From Paenibacillus sp. SYP-B4298 (GTDB lineage: Bacteria; Bacillota; Bacilli; Paenibacillales; Paenibacillaceae), in NCBI RefSeq assembly GCF_027627475.1, contig NZ_CP115484.1:5270001-5334000 (forward strand): 64,000 nt of DNA, given 5' to 3'. Below are positions 17,527 through 24,422 of this stretch, in pieces. The notes under the pieces are model-generated. The model was not told where the DNA came from. It searched no databases and saw nothing but the letters and a program-made list of their open reading frames with translations. Position 1 is the first letter of the stretch. Every line of letters starts with the position of its first letter. The position numbers were made by a program, and so were the translations under genes.

Positions 17527-17564
17527 ACAGTACAGAGTTATTTCCTCTGTACTGTGTTTTTTTT
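17527..17564 (+). terminator. Intrinsic terminator of veg
   Basis: ACAGTACAGAG (17527-17537) pairs perfectly with CTCTGTACTGT (17545-17555) and is followed by G and eight T. Confidence 0.92.
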
Positions 17565-17603
17565 GTATATAGGGGTTTGGAGGGCATAGCTGATGTCCAT
17601 TGC

Positions 17604-17633
17604 GAATAGCGGAGGAGGACACAGCGCATTCTA
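17604..17633 (+). promoter_or_regulatory. Sigma-G promoter of sspF
   Basis: GAATA (17604-17608), 18-nt spacer, CATTCTA (17627-17633), matching the sigma-G pattern. sspF is a forespore gene in B. subtilis. Confidence 0.65.
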
Positions 17634-17688
17634 AGCCTGAGCGCAACTGTGCTGAATTATTGCGCCGGAGAGGAGGGCTTGATTCCTG

Positions 17689-17874
17689 ATGAGCAGAAGA
17701 AGGCGTTCTGTCATGTCGGAGAACCTGAAGTATGAGCTGGCGAAGGAGCTTGGCTTTTACGATACCGTTCAGAAGGAAGGCTGGGGAAGCATCCGCGCCA
17801 AGGATGCCGGCAATATGGTCAAACGCGCCATCGAGCTTGCAGAGCAGGCGGCATCCAGAACACCCCGGCCGTAA
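17689..17874 (+). CDS. sspF: Small acid-soluble spore protein SspF
   Basis: A 61-residue alpha/beta-type SASP relative. The core '[19 protein letters not shown]' and '[20 protein letters not shown]' is diagnostic. These proteins bind spore DNA, and the forespore expression predicted from the sigma-G promoter agrees. GGAGAGGAGGG stands upstream of ATG 17689; a second methionine nine residues in is possible but less well placed. It lies between veg and ispE as in B. subtilis. Confidence 0.93.
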   Translation: MSRRRRSVMSENLKYELAKELGFYDTVQKEGWGSIRAKDAGNMVKRAIELAEQAASRTPRP

Positions 17875-17903
17875 TAAGGCCCCATACCTTGCTGTAAGCT
17901 TGA

Positions 17904-17955
17904 AAGCTAGGATGGACCCGCTCAGTATGCTGAGGGAATCCATCTTAGCTTTTCT
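17904..17955 (+). terminator. Intrinsic terminator of sspF
   Basis: A long stem: AAGCTA-G-GATGGA at 17904-17916 pairs with TCCATC-T-TAGCTT at 17939-17951, with an inner CTCAG/CTGAG stem. Four T's, then TTCTTG, follow. Confidence 0.75.
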
Positions 17956-17974
17956 TGTGCCCTTTTGTTATAAT
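17945..17974 (+). promoter_or_regulatory. Candidate sigma-A promoter of ispE
   Basis: TATAAT at 17969-17974 with an extended TGT before it; TTAGCT (17945-17950) is a weak -35 at 18 nt. It overlaps the sspF terminator arm. Confidence 0.45.
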
Positions 17975-18011
17975 ATGTGAAGTTGTAATTGATGACGAGC
18001 GGGTGACAAAC

Positions 18012-18866
18012 ATGAAGATTTATGAAAAAGCTCCAGCAAAGATTAACTTGCTGCTCGATGTGCTGCGCAAGCGTGAGGACGGCTTCCATGAGGTCGAGAT
18101 GATTATGACGATGGTCGATCTCGCAGATCGGCTGGAGATGGAAGAGCTGCCACGGGATACGATCATTATATCGAGCCAGGCAGGCTACATCCCCCTGGAC
18201 GAGAAGAACCTGGCCTTTCAGGCAGCCAGACTCATTAAGGAGCGCTACGATGTCCGCAAGGGAGTCTACATCCATCTGGATAAGAAGATTCCAGTTGCTG
18301 CCGGGCTCGCCGGGGGCAGCAGTGATGCGGCGGCGGCCTTGCGTGGACTGAACCGGCTCTGGGGGCTCGGAATCTCGGAGGAGGAGCTGTGCAAGCTAGG
18401 TGCGGAGCTGGGGTCCGATGTGCCCTTCTGCATCACGGGCAGGACGGCTCTGGCGACAGGCCGGGGCGAGAAGCTGCAGCGAATCAGCAACCCCCCGCAA
18501 TGCTGGGTCGTCCTGGCCAAGCCGCCGATCAATGTATCCACCGCTGATGTATACGGCCGGCTGCGGGCAGCCCAGTTGGACAAGCATCCGTCAACAGCGG
18601 ATATGCTGGCTGCGATTGAGCGCGGCTCCTTCAACGAGGTGTGCGCTGCGCTAGGCAATGTGCTGGAGACGGTCACGCTGCCGCTCTACCCTGAGGTGGA
18701 GCAGTTGAAGGAGAGCATGCAGAGGCTGGGCGCGGAAGGCGTATTAATGTCGGGCAGCGGTCCTACTGTGTTTGGTCTGGTATCCAAGGAAGCGAAGGTA
18801 GCTCGCATCTACAATGGGCTGCGCGGCTTCTGTAAGGAAGTGTATGTGGTAAGAATGCTTACATGA
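18012..18866 (+). CDS. ispE: 4-(cytidine 5'-diphospho)-2-C-methyl-D-erythritol kinase
   Basis: A 284-residue GHMP kinase of the MEP isoprenoid pathway; it phosphorylates CDP-methylerythritol. It begins '[20 protein letters not shown]', carries the ATP-binding '[18 protein letters not shown]' and the C-terminal '[14 protein letters not shown]'. ATG 18012 gives the family's usual start at '[13 protein letters not shown]'; GCGGGTGAC is a modest RBS. Next is purR, separated by a regulatory region. Confidence 0.95.
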   Translation: MKIYEKAPAKINLLLDVLRKREDGFHEVEMIMTMVDLADRLEMEELPRDTIIISSQAGYIPLDEKNLAFQAARLIKERYDVRKGVYIHLDKKIPVAAGLAGGSSDAAAALRGLNRLWGLGISEEELCKLGAELGSDVPFCITGRTALATGRGEKLQRISNPPQCWVVLAKPPINVSTADVYGRLRAAQLDKHPSTADMLAAIERGSFNEVCAALGNVLETVTLPLYPEVEQLKESMQRLGAEGVLMSGSGPTVFGLVSKEAKVARIYNGLRGFCKEVYVVRMLT

Positions 18867-18880
18867 TACTAACGTTCTTC

Positions 18881-18931
18881 TTGTAAAAACCCGTATAAAA
18901 ATGTTATATTGACATTATAATATTCGGGTTC
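18881..18931 (+). promoter_or_regulatory. purR promoter with possible PurBox pair
   Basis: TTGTAA (18881-18886), spacer 18 nt, TATATT (18905-18910) is the likely promoter. Two inverted segments with a CCCG core, 18887-18899 and the reverse complement of 18919-18931, resemble PurR-binding half sites and enclose it. Their spacing is 19 nt, slightly more than the 16-17 nt seen in B. subtilis, so autoregulation is only suggested. Confidence 0.4.
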
Positions 18932-18947
18932 TGCGGGGGGAGAGGTT

Positions 18948-19775
18948 ATGAAGAAGTTAAAGAGAAGCGCAAGACTTGTGGAAATGACACAATATTTGTT
19001 AGCCCGCCCCCACACGTTAATATCGCTTACAGCATTCGCCGACCGCTATCAATCTGCCAAGTCGTCCATTAGCGAGGATCTTGCCATTATCAAGGAAGTC
19101 TTCGAGGACGAGGGAATAGGTCAACTTCACACGCTGGCTGGAGCTGCGGGCGGTGTGAAATATATACCGATGATGGAGAAGTCAGCCGCGCTCGCAATCA
19201 TGAAAGACATTTGCCGCCATCTGGAGCAGCCGGAGAGAGTGCTGCCTGGCGGCTATTTGTATATGACCGACATGCTGGGGCAACCGGCGATCATGAATGA
19301 CGTGGGTCGGATGTTTGCCACGATCTTCGCGGATCGGGAGATTGATGTCATTATGACGGTTGAGACCAAGGGCATCCCGCTCGCTTATGCGACGGCGACC
19401 TTCTTGAATCTTCCGGTTGTCATCGTGCGCAGGGACAACAAGGTGACGGAGGGCTCGGCGGTCAGTATTAATTATGTATCCGGGTCGAACAAGCGCATTC
19501 AGACGATGTCTCTGGCACGCCGAGCGCTGAAGGAGCAGTCGCGCGTGCTCATCATTGATGATTTCATGAAGGCCGGAGGAACGGTCCAGGGAATGATGGA
19601 TCTGCTCTATGAATTCAATGCGACGGTGGCGGGTGTCGGTGTGTTTGTGGAGTCGGGCGAGATCGGCTCGGAGGAGCGGTTGTTCGAGGATTACGTATCG
19701 CTGGCCAAATTGACGGCTGTTGATATGAAGACGAAGCATACGTCGGTCGTGCCGGGTAATTATTTTTCATCTTAA
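18948..19775 (+). CDS. purR: Purine operon repressor PurR
   Basis: A 275-residue PurR of the Bacillus type. An N-terminal winged-helix domain (residues 1-75, 'LKRSARLVEMTQYLLARP') is joined to a phosphoribosyltransferase-like domain with the PRPP loop 'VLIIDDFMKAGGTV' near residue 203. PurR represses purine synthesis genes; PRPP releases it. RBS GGGGGGAGAGG is close to ATG. It is followed by ridA after 21 nt, forming the conserved purR-ridA-spoVG order. Confidence 0.95.
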   Translation: MKKLKRSARLVEMTQYLLARPHTLISLTAFADRYQSAKSSISEDLAIIKEVFEDEGIGQLHTLAGAAGGVKYIPMMEKSAALAIMKDICRHLEQPERVLPGGYLYMTDMLGQPAIMNDVGRMFATIFADREIDVIMTVETKGIPLAYATATFLNLPVVIVRRDNKVTEGSAVSINYVSGSNKRIQTMSLARRALKEQSRVLIIDDFMKAGGTVQGMMDLLYEFNATVAGVGVFVESGEIGSEERLFEDYVSLAKLTAVDMKTKHTSVVPGNYFSS

Positions 19776-19796
19776 GCCATAATAAGGAGGATACAA

Positions 19797-20186
19797 ATGT
19801 CGCGATTAAAGGTTATTTCCACTTCAGAGGCGCCCGCAGCGATTGGGCCGTACTCCCAGGCGATCCGTGTAGGCGATCTGTTGTTCACATCCGGACAGAT
19901 TCCGCTTGATGTAGCTGGACAGGTCGTGGAGGGTGGCGTTACAGAGCAGACGCATCAAGTATTCCGCAATTTGCAGGCTGTGGTGGCGGCAGCAGGTGCG
20001 TCGCTTAATGATGTTGTTAAGGCAACGGTATTTATTCAAGATATGGATCAGTTTGCGGCGATTAATGAAGTGTATGCCCATTATTTTGGTGATCATAAGC
20101 CTGCACGTTCTACGGTAGAGGTTGCACGTCTTCCAAAGAATGTGCTTGTCGAAATAGAATTAATCGTATCGATACCTGTCGAATAG
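19797..20186 (+). CDS. ridA: Reactive intermediate deaminase RidA (YabJ)
   Basis: A 129-residue RidA/YjgF family protein, which clears reactive enamines such as 2-aminoacrylate made by PLP enzymes. Motifs: '[20 protein letters not shown]' in two parts, '[20 protein letters not shown]' in part, '[19 protein letters not shown]' with the arginine at the active site. A strong AAGGAGG precedes ATG. In B. subtilis the homologous yabJ affects purR repression, consistent with this gene pair. Confidence 0.95.
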   Translation: MSRLKVISTSEAPAAIGPYSQAIRVGDLLFTSGQIPLDVAGQVVEGGVTEQTHQVFRNLQAVVAAAGASLNDVVKATVFIQDMDQFAAINEVYAHYFGDHKPARSTVEVARLPKNVLVEIELIVSIPVE

Positions 20187-20248
20187 CATCGAAAAACCTT
20201 TGTATGGAAAAATAATTATAAATTTGGTACTTTATTTTCCAGAAAAAA

Positions 20249-20277
20249 GAAGGATTTCGATCTGCCATGTGGAAGTA
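20249..20277 (+). promoter_or_regulatory. Sigma-H promoter of spoVG
   Basis: GAAGGATTT (20249-20257) fits the -35 RnAGGAwWW; after 11 nt GTGGAAGTA (20269-20277) fits RnnGAATww with one mismatch. spoVG is the classical sigma-H-dependent gene. Confidence 0.7.
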
Positions 20278-20315
20278 TACACCAAGTCTTTGAGAGGCAA
20301 AGGTGGTGAACACAA

Positions 20316-20603
20316 GTGCAGATTACCGATGTCAGACTTCGCCGTGTGAATTCTGAGGGGAGAATGAAAGCGATCGCTTCCATTACCATTGACAATGAAT
20401 TTGTTGTTCATGATATTCGTGTCATCGATGGTAATAACGGAATGTTTGTTGCAATGCCAAGCAAGCGGACTCCAGATGGAGAATTCCGTGATATTGCGCA
20501 TCCGATCTCCTCAACCACCCGCGAAAAGATTCAGGCTGCCGTATTAGCTGAATACGAGCGTGCGGCAGTGGAAGAAGAAGCAGTGATTGAAGAAGGTGCA
20601 TAA
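20316..20603 (+). CDS. spoVG: Septation protein SpoVG
   Basis: A 95-residue SpoVG, nearly identical in its core to B. subtilis SpoVG ('[20 protein letters not shown]', '[16 protein letters not shown]'). SpoVG affects asymmetric division and binds nucleic acids in several Firmicutes. GTG at 20316 is the start, with AAGGTGGTG about 7 nt before it. The acidic C-terminal tail is variable in the family. It has its own promoter and terminator. Confidence 0.96.
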   Translation: MQITDVRLRRVNSEGRMKAIASITIDNEFVVHDIRVIDGNNGMFVAMPSKRTPDGEFRDIAHPISSTTREKIQAAVLAEYERAAVEEEAVIEEGA

Positions 20604-20627
20604 TGTAAAGGTTATGGGGTATTAGGG

Positions 20628-20653
20628 AAAGGAGCCGTGCGCGGCTCCTTTTT
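20628..20653 (+). terminator. Intrinsic terminator of spoVG
   Basis: AAAGGAGCCG (20628-20637) pairs perfectly with CGGCTCCTTT (20642-20651), with a run of five T. Confidence 0.9.
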
Positions 20654-20757
20654 CCTTGTGTAAGGGGCTTCGTCGGGCCGAAGATTAGAATAAACTCAGA
20701 TTTTTCATAAAGGGCGAGGGTGGCCCCGATCTGCGGCTGAAAGTGGGCGGACAGACG

Positions 20758-20786
20758 TTTACACGGTGCTGCGGATGCGATATAGT
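20758..20786 (+). promoter_or_regulatory. Sigma-A promoter of glmU
   Basis: TTTACA (20758-20763), spacer 17 nt, TATAGT (20781-20786), giving a leader of about 30 nt. Confidence 0.65.
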
Positions 20787-20821
20787 AAGGTCGACATAGG
20801 TTAAATTGGGAGGAATCGCAA

Positions 20822-22216
20822 TTGAAGAAGATGGCGATTGTGCTTGCTGCAGGGCAGGGTAAGCGGATGAAATCGAAATTGTATAAAGTGCTTCATCCGG
20901 TATGCGGAACACCGATGGTGCAGCATGTTTTGGATATGGTGCAGGAGGCTGGATGCGAGCGCTCCGTTGTAATTGTAGGACATGGCGCAGAGATGGTGCA
21001 GTCTGTCTTAGGAGACAAGGCCGAATTCGTGCTGCAAGCAGAGCAGCTTGGAACTGGGCACGCAGTATTGCAGTCCAGAGAGCTGCTGGAAGGTGAGGCC
21101 GGGACGACGATCGTCATCTGTGGCGACACCCCGCTCGTCTCCAAGGAGACGGTGCTGGCTATGCTGGCACTGCATGAATCGAGCGCAGCAGCAGCGACAG
21201 TGCTCACAGCGGAGCTGCCTGATCCCACCGGCTATGGCCGCGTTATTCGCGGCGAGGGCGGTGAGGTCGAGAAGATCGTGGAGCATAAGGATTGCAATCC
21301 CCAGGAAGCAGCGGTCAGGGAGATCAACACCGGTACCTATTGCTTCGATAATCAAAAGCTGTTCGCAGCGCTTGCTAAGGTAACGAACAGTAATGCTCAA
21401 GGCGAGTATTACTTGACGGATGTGATCGGTATCCTGCAGCAGCAGGGGGACATCATCCAGGCGTATTGTACGCCGGATGCGGATGAAGCGATTGGTGTCA
21501 ATGACCGTGTGGCGCTGGCAGAGGCGGAGCGCAGTATGAGAGCCCGAATTATGAAGCGTCATCTGCTCAACGGTGTGACGATTATCGACCCGGCGGCGAC
21601 CTATATTGAGAGCAGTGTGGTCATCGGCGCCGACTCAGTTATCTACCCAGGTACGGTGCTGCGTGGAGCGACCTCGCTTGGCGAGGATTGTGTTATCGGG
21701 CCGCATGCGGATATTACGGATACAGGGATAGCAGATGGCAGTATCATCCATCATTCGATGCTCAAGGGCGCACAGATCGGCTCGCGCTGTACGATCGGCC
21801 CTTATGCCAACCTGCGTCCAGGCTCTGTGCTAGGCGATGGCTGCAAGATCGGAGACTTCGTGGAGCTTAAAAATGCGACACTTGGCGACGGCAGCAAGGT
21901 GTCCCATCTGAGCTATGTCGGCGATGCAGTGGTCGGCAAGGATGTCAACATTGGCTGCGGCGCAATTACGGTCAATTATGACGGCTATAACAAATTTAAG
22001 ACGGAGATTGGCGATGGCGCCTTCATCGGCAGCAATGTCAATCTGATCGCCCCTGTACGGGTCGGTGACGGAGCCTATGTGGTGGCGGGTTCGACGATTA
22101 CGCATGATGTCCCTGACAGCGATCTGGCGATTGCCAGAGAGCGCCAGGTGAACAAGCCGGGCTATGCGGACAAGATTCGCAGTCGCGCCAAGGCGAAGAA
22201 GGAACGCCAGAATTAA
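20822..22216 (+). CDS. glmU: Bifunctional GlmU (uridyltransferase / acetyltransferase)
   Basis: A 464-residue enzyme that makes UDP-N-acetylglucosamine for cell-wall precursors. The N-terminal pyrophosphorylase domain has '[19 protein letters not shown]' and '[11 protein letters not shown]'; the C-terminal half is a left-handed beta-helix of hexapeptide repeats with '[20 protein letters not shown]' near residue 325 and the acetyltransferase site beyond. TTG start at 20822 with GGGAGG 8 nt upstream. In B. subtilis prs follows; here ctc follows directly. Confidence 0.96.
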   Translation: MKKMAIVLAAGQGKRMKSKLYKVLHPVCGTPMVQHVLDMVQEAGCERSVVIVGHGAEMVQSVLGDKAEFVLQAEQLGTGHAVLQSRELLEGEAGTTIVICGDTPLVSKETVLAMLALHESSAAAATVLTAELPDPTGYGRVIRGEGGEVEKIVEHKDCNPQEAAVREINTGTYCFDNQKLFAALAKVTNSNAQGEYYLTDVIGILQQQGDIIQAYCTPDADEAIGVNDRVALAEAERSMRARIMKRHLLNGVTIIDPAATYIESSVVIGADSVIYPGTVLRGATSLGEDCVIGPHADITDTGIADGSIIHHSMLKGAQIGSRCTIGPYANLRPGSVLGDGCKIGDFVELKNATLGDGSKVSHLSYVGDAVVGKDVNIGCGAITVNYDGYNKFKTEIGDGAFIGSNVNLIAPVRVGDGAYVVAGSTITHDVPDSDLAIARERQVNKPGYADKIRSRAKAKKERQN

Positions 22217-22231
22217 TAAAAAAACTCTCAT

Positions 22232-22256
22232 GTTTATTCTCGGCTTGCCAGGGTAA
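22232..22256 (+). promoter_or_regulatory. Sigma-B-like promoter of ctc
   Basis: GTTTAT (22232-22237), 13-nt spacer, GGGTAA (22251-22256), each one base from the sigma-B consensus (GTTTAA, 12-15 nt, GGGTAT). B. subtilis ctc is the founding sigma-B-dependent gene. Whether this organism has sigma-B cannot be seen here. Confidence 0.5.
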
Positions 22257-22298
22257 AAATATAGGAATCCAAGCTTGACCACAAGGAGGTTTCCTAGC

Positions 22299-22952
22299 AT
22301 GAATACAATGCTGCAAGTCGAGAAACGCACGGCTACAACCAAGGGTGAGCTGCGCAAGCTGAGACAAGAGGGAAAAATTCCGGGTGTTATCTATGGCAGA
22401 CAAGTGAAGGAGCCGACCCCGCTGGCGGTTGATGCGAAGCAGGTTCAACATATTTTACGTACTGCTCCGAATGCGGTGCTGGAGATTCAAGTGCCTAACG
22501 GAGGGACACAGCCCGTGATGCTGGGCGAGCTACAGCGAGATCCGCTGTCCAGACAGATCGTCCATGTTGATTTTCATCAGATCAATATGAATGAGGAGGT
22601 GCGGACGGCGGTTCGCGTCGAGCTTGTCGGTGAGGCGCCGGGGGCTAAGGAAGGTGGAATCATGCAACTGCTTCAACATGAGCTGGATATTCAATGCTTG
22701 CCCAGCCGTATTCCCGAATCCATACAGGTTGATATAACACAGCTTCAGATTGGCGAGAATCTGTTGCTGGAGCAGTTGCAGCTTCCTGAAGGCGTCGAGC
22801 CCAGGGCCGATGGGGACTTGGTCATCGTCACGATTCTGGCTCCGCAGAAGGCGCTTGATGAGGCAGAGGCTGCCGAGGCGGCTGAGGCTGCGGAAGCCGC
22901 TGCTCAGCGCTCTGAGGAAGCGAAGATGGAGGACATCAGCTCATCCTCGTAA
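22299..22952 (+). CDS. ctc: General stress protein Ctc / ribosomal protein bL25
   Basis: A 217-residue bL25/TL5/Ctc protein. The N-terminal L25 domain (residues 1-95; 'LRKLRQEGKIPGVIYGR') binds 5S rRNA, and the C-terminal TL5-type domain (95-190) is followed by an Ala/Glu-rich low-complexity tail made largely of AEAAEAAEAAE-type repeats. ATG 22299 is chosen: AAGGAGG lies 9 nt upstream; the frame is open to 22275. In Bacillus it is stress-induced through sigma-B, and a matching promoter is visible. Confidence 0.94.
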   Translation: MNTMLQVEKRTATTKGELRKLRQEGKIPGVIYGRQVKEPTPLAVDAKQVQHILRTAPNAVLEIQVPNGGTQPVMLGELQRDPLSRQIVHVDFHQINMNEEVRTAVRVELVGEAPGAKEGGIMQLLQHELDIQCLPSRIPESIQVDITQLQIGENLLLEQLQLPEGVEPRADGDLVIVTILAPQKALDEAEAAEAAEAAEAAAQRSEEAKMEDISSSS

Positions 22953-22971
22953 TAGAAGCAGCGCAATAAAG

Positions 22972-23000
22972 GGGCTGGCCCGCATGGGGCCGGCTCTTTT
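22972..23000 (+). terminator. Intrinsic terminator of ctc
   Basis: GGGCTGGCCC (22972-22981) pairs with GGGCCGGCTC (22987-22996) including two G-T pairs, then TTTT. It may also stop the convergent small gene. Confidence 0.75.
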
Positions 23001-23030
23001 ATTGTGCTGCTTGTCGAGGCTGCGATTCTA

Positions 23031-23273
23031 TTAATAGCCCGGTCGCGATACAAAGGTAAATTGAGTGCGTGGGTAGAAAATATGATTAACCTTGACATAA
23101 TTCGGACAGTATTGTTCAATGAACCCAATGTCTGTATGACATCCGATGGAATAAACCTGAATAGGGATGAGATGCTCCATATGATCTTTAAAGTGAATAT
23201 CTTCGTACAATAGCTGTCCATGGAAATATAGCTCTTCTGCTTGCCCGAATTCGTATATAGGCATCTTAGCCAT
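23031..23273 (-). CDS. Unknown 80-residue protein
   Basis: A minus-strand gene between ctc and pth that converges with ctc. It is preceded by a clear GAGGTGAT ribosome-binding site about 5 nt from ATG 23273, and the protein ('MPIYEFGQAEELYFHG' near its start, 'YSIGCHTDIGFIEQY' in the middle, ending 'TFVSRPGY') has balanced composition with many aromatic residues, unlike a chance frame. No membrane segment, signal peptide or known motif is visible; there is one cysteine in the middle and another (C61) in 'QYCPNYV'. I do not recognise the family. The frame is open farther upstream to 23414, overlapping the pth start, but without an RBS. Confidence 0.65.
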   Translation of the reverse strand: MAKMPIYEFGQAEELYFHGQLLYEDIHFKDHMEHLIPIQVYSIGCHTDIGFIEQYCPNYVKVNHIFYPRTQFTFVSRPGY

Positions 23274-23357
23274 GAATATCACCTCATATAGAAGACAAAT
23301 AGAAACAGGTAAACGTTGCATTAAAAAAAAATAATTTATATAAAGGAGATTGTCAGC

Positions 23358-23918
23358 ATGAAATGGATTGTAGGTCTCGGAAACCCGGGGATGTCCTACC
23401 AGGGAACACGGCATAATGTAGGCTTCATGGTTGTCGATGAGTTAGCGAAGCGCTGGGACATTAAGCTGAACCAAAGCAAATTCAAAGGGCTTGCAGGAGA
23501 AGGCAATGTCAGGGGCACCAAGGTTATTCTGCTTAAACCGATGACCTATATGAATCTGTCCGGCGAGTCGGTGCGTGCGCTGATGGATTTCTATAAGGCG
23601 GATCTGGACGACGGATTGATCGTATATGACGATCTGGACACGGAGCTGGGACGAATCCGGCTGCGTTACCAGGGCAGCGCCGGGGGGCATAACGGAATCA
23701 AGTCGATTATTGCCCATGTTGGCACCCAGAGCTTCAACCGCGTGCGGATGGGCATATCACGACCTCAGCCAGGGGAGATCATCTCGGATTATGTACTCTC
23801 TGGCTTTGCCAAGCGTGAACAGCCGCTTCTGCAGGATATGATAGCCTACGCTTGCGATAGCATCGAATATGCCTTGACGCATCCATTCGAGGAGACGATG
23901 GGCAAGTTCAATCGTTAG
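23358..23918 (+). CDS. pth: Peptidyl-tRNA hydrolase
   Basis: A 186-residue Pth (SpoVC). It releases tRNA from peptidyl-tRNA that has dropped off ribosomes. Motifs: 'MKWIVGLGNPGMSYQGTRHN' contains the catalytic His of the 'TRHNVGF' block, 'KPMTYMNLSGE', 'DDLDTELGRIRLRYQGSAGG' in part, and 'HNGIKSI'. AAAGGAG precedes ATG. In B. subtilis it sits between ctc and fin, as here. Confidence 0.96.
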   Translation: MKWIVGLGNPGMSYQGTRHNVGFMVVDELAKRWDIKLNQSKFKGLAGEGNVRGTKVILLKPMTYMNLSGESVRALMDFYKADLDDGLIVYDDLDTELGRIRLRYQGSAGGHNGIKSIIAHVGTQSFNRVRMGISRPQPGEIISDYVLSGFAKREQPLLQDMIAYACDSIEYALTHPFEETMGKFNR

Positions 23919-23982
23919 TGATGCGTTGAATGACCTGCTATTGGGCATACTGGAGGTATAACCGATCTCCAGGAGGAATAAA

Positions 23983-24213
23983 ATGGCTGTTAATTACGTT
24001 TGCCGTCACTGCAAGACGCCGCTCGGCACCCTATCCGGGCAGGCCGCCACAGAAGCCCGGACAGGGTTTCATTTCTTGACCCCTGAGGAGCGCAGCGATA
24101 TAATAGCGTATAACCAAAATGGCGATGTGACCGTCAAAGTGGTCTGCGACTATTGCAGCGAGGCCATTGAGGCGAACCCTGAGCTGCTGCTGGTCTCTAA
24201 TCCATTGCAGTAG
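23983..24213 (+). CDS. fin: Anti-sigma-F factor Fin (YabK)
   Basis: A 76-residue Fin with two CxxC pairs, 'YVCRHCKTPLG' at residues 6-11 and 'CDYCSEA' near 57, forming a zinc fold. Fin is made in the forespore and inhibits sigma-F, helping the switch to sigma-G. The segment 'GFHFLTPEERSDIIAYNQNG' is typical of the family. CCAGGAGG lies 8 nt before ATG. Located between pth and mfd, as in B. subtilis. Confidence 0.93.
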   Translation: MAVNYVCRHCKTPLGTLSGQAATEARTGFHFLTPEERSDIIAYNQNGDVTVKVVCDYCSEAIEANPELLLVSNPLQ

Positions 24214-24422
24214 ATTGGGAATTAAAGATAGAATAAAACAGAAATTTACAGCATGATGACAGCTTTGCCATGACCTTAGGCAAAGCCGTTTACGCTGGCA
24301 AGCAGTTACGCGGCCGCTGCTCCTGACCCGTGCGGTGGCTGCCGTTTTATGTTGATGGGATGGAAGACAATAGCGGCAGGGAGCTGTATTAGGTCGGTAC
24401 AAGAAACGAGGTGCCAACAGGA

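Noticed and set aside
24262-24286. GCTTTGCC/GGCAAAGC hairpin after fin
   Set aside because: No T-run follows, and the stem is only eight pairs. I could not support it as a terminator.
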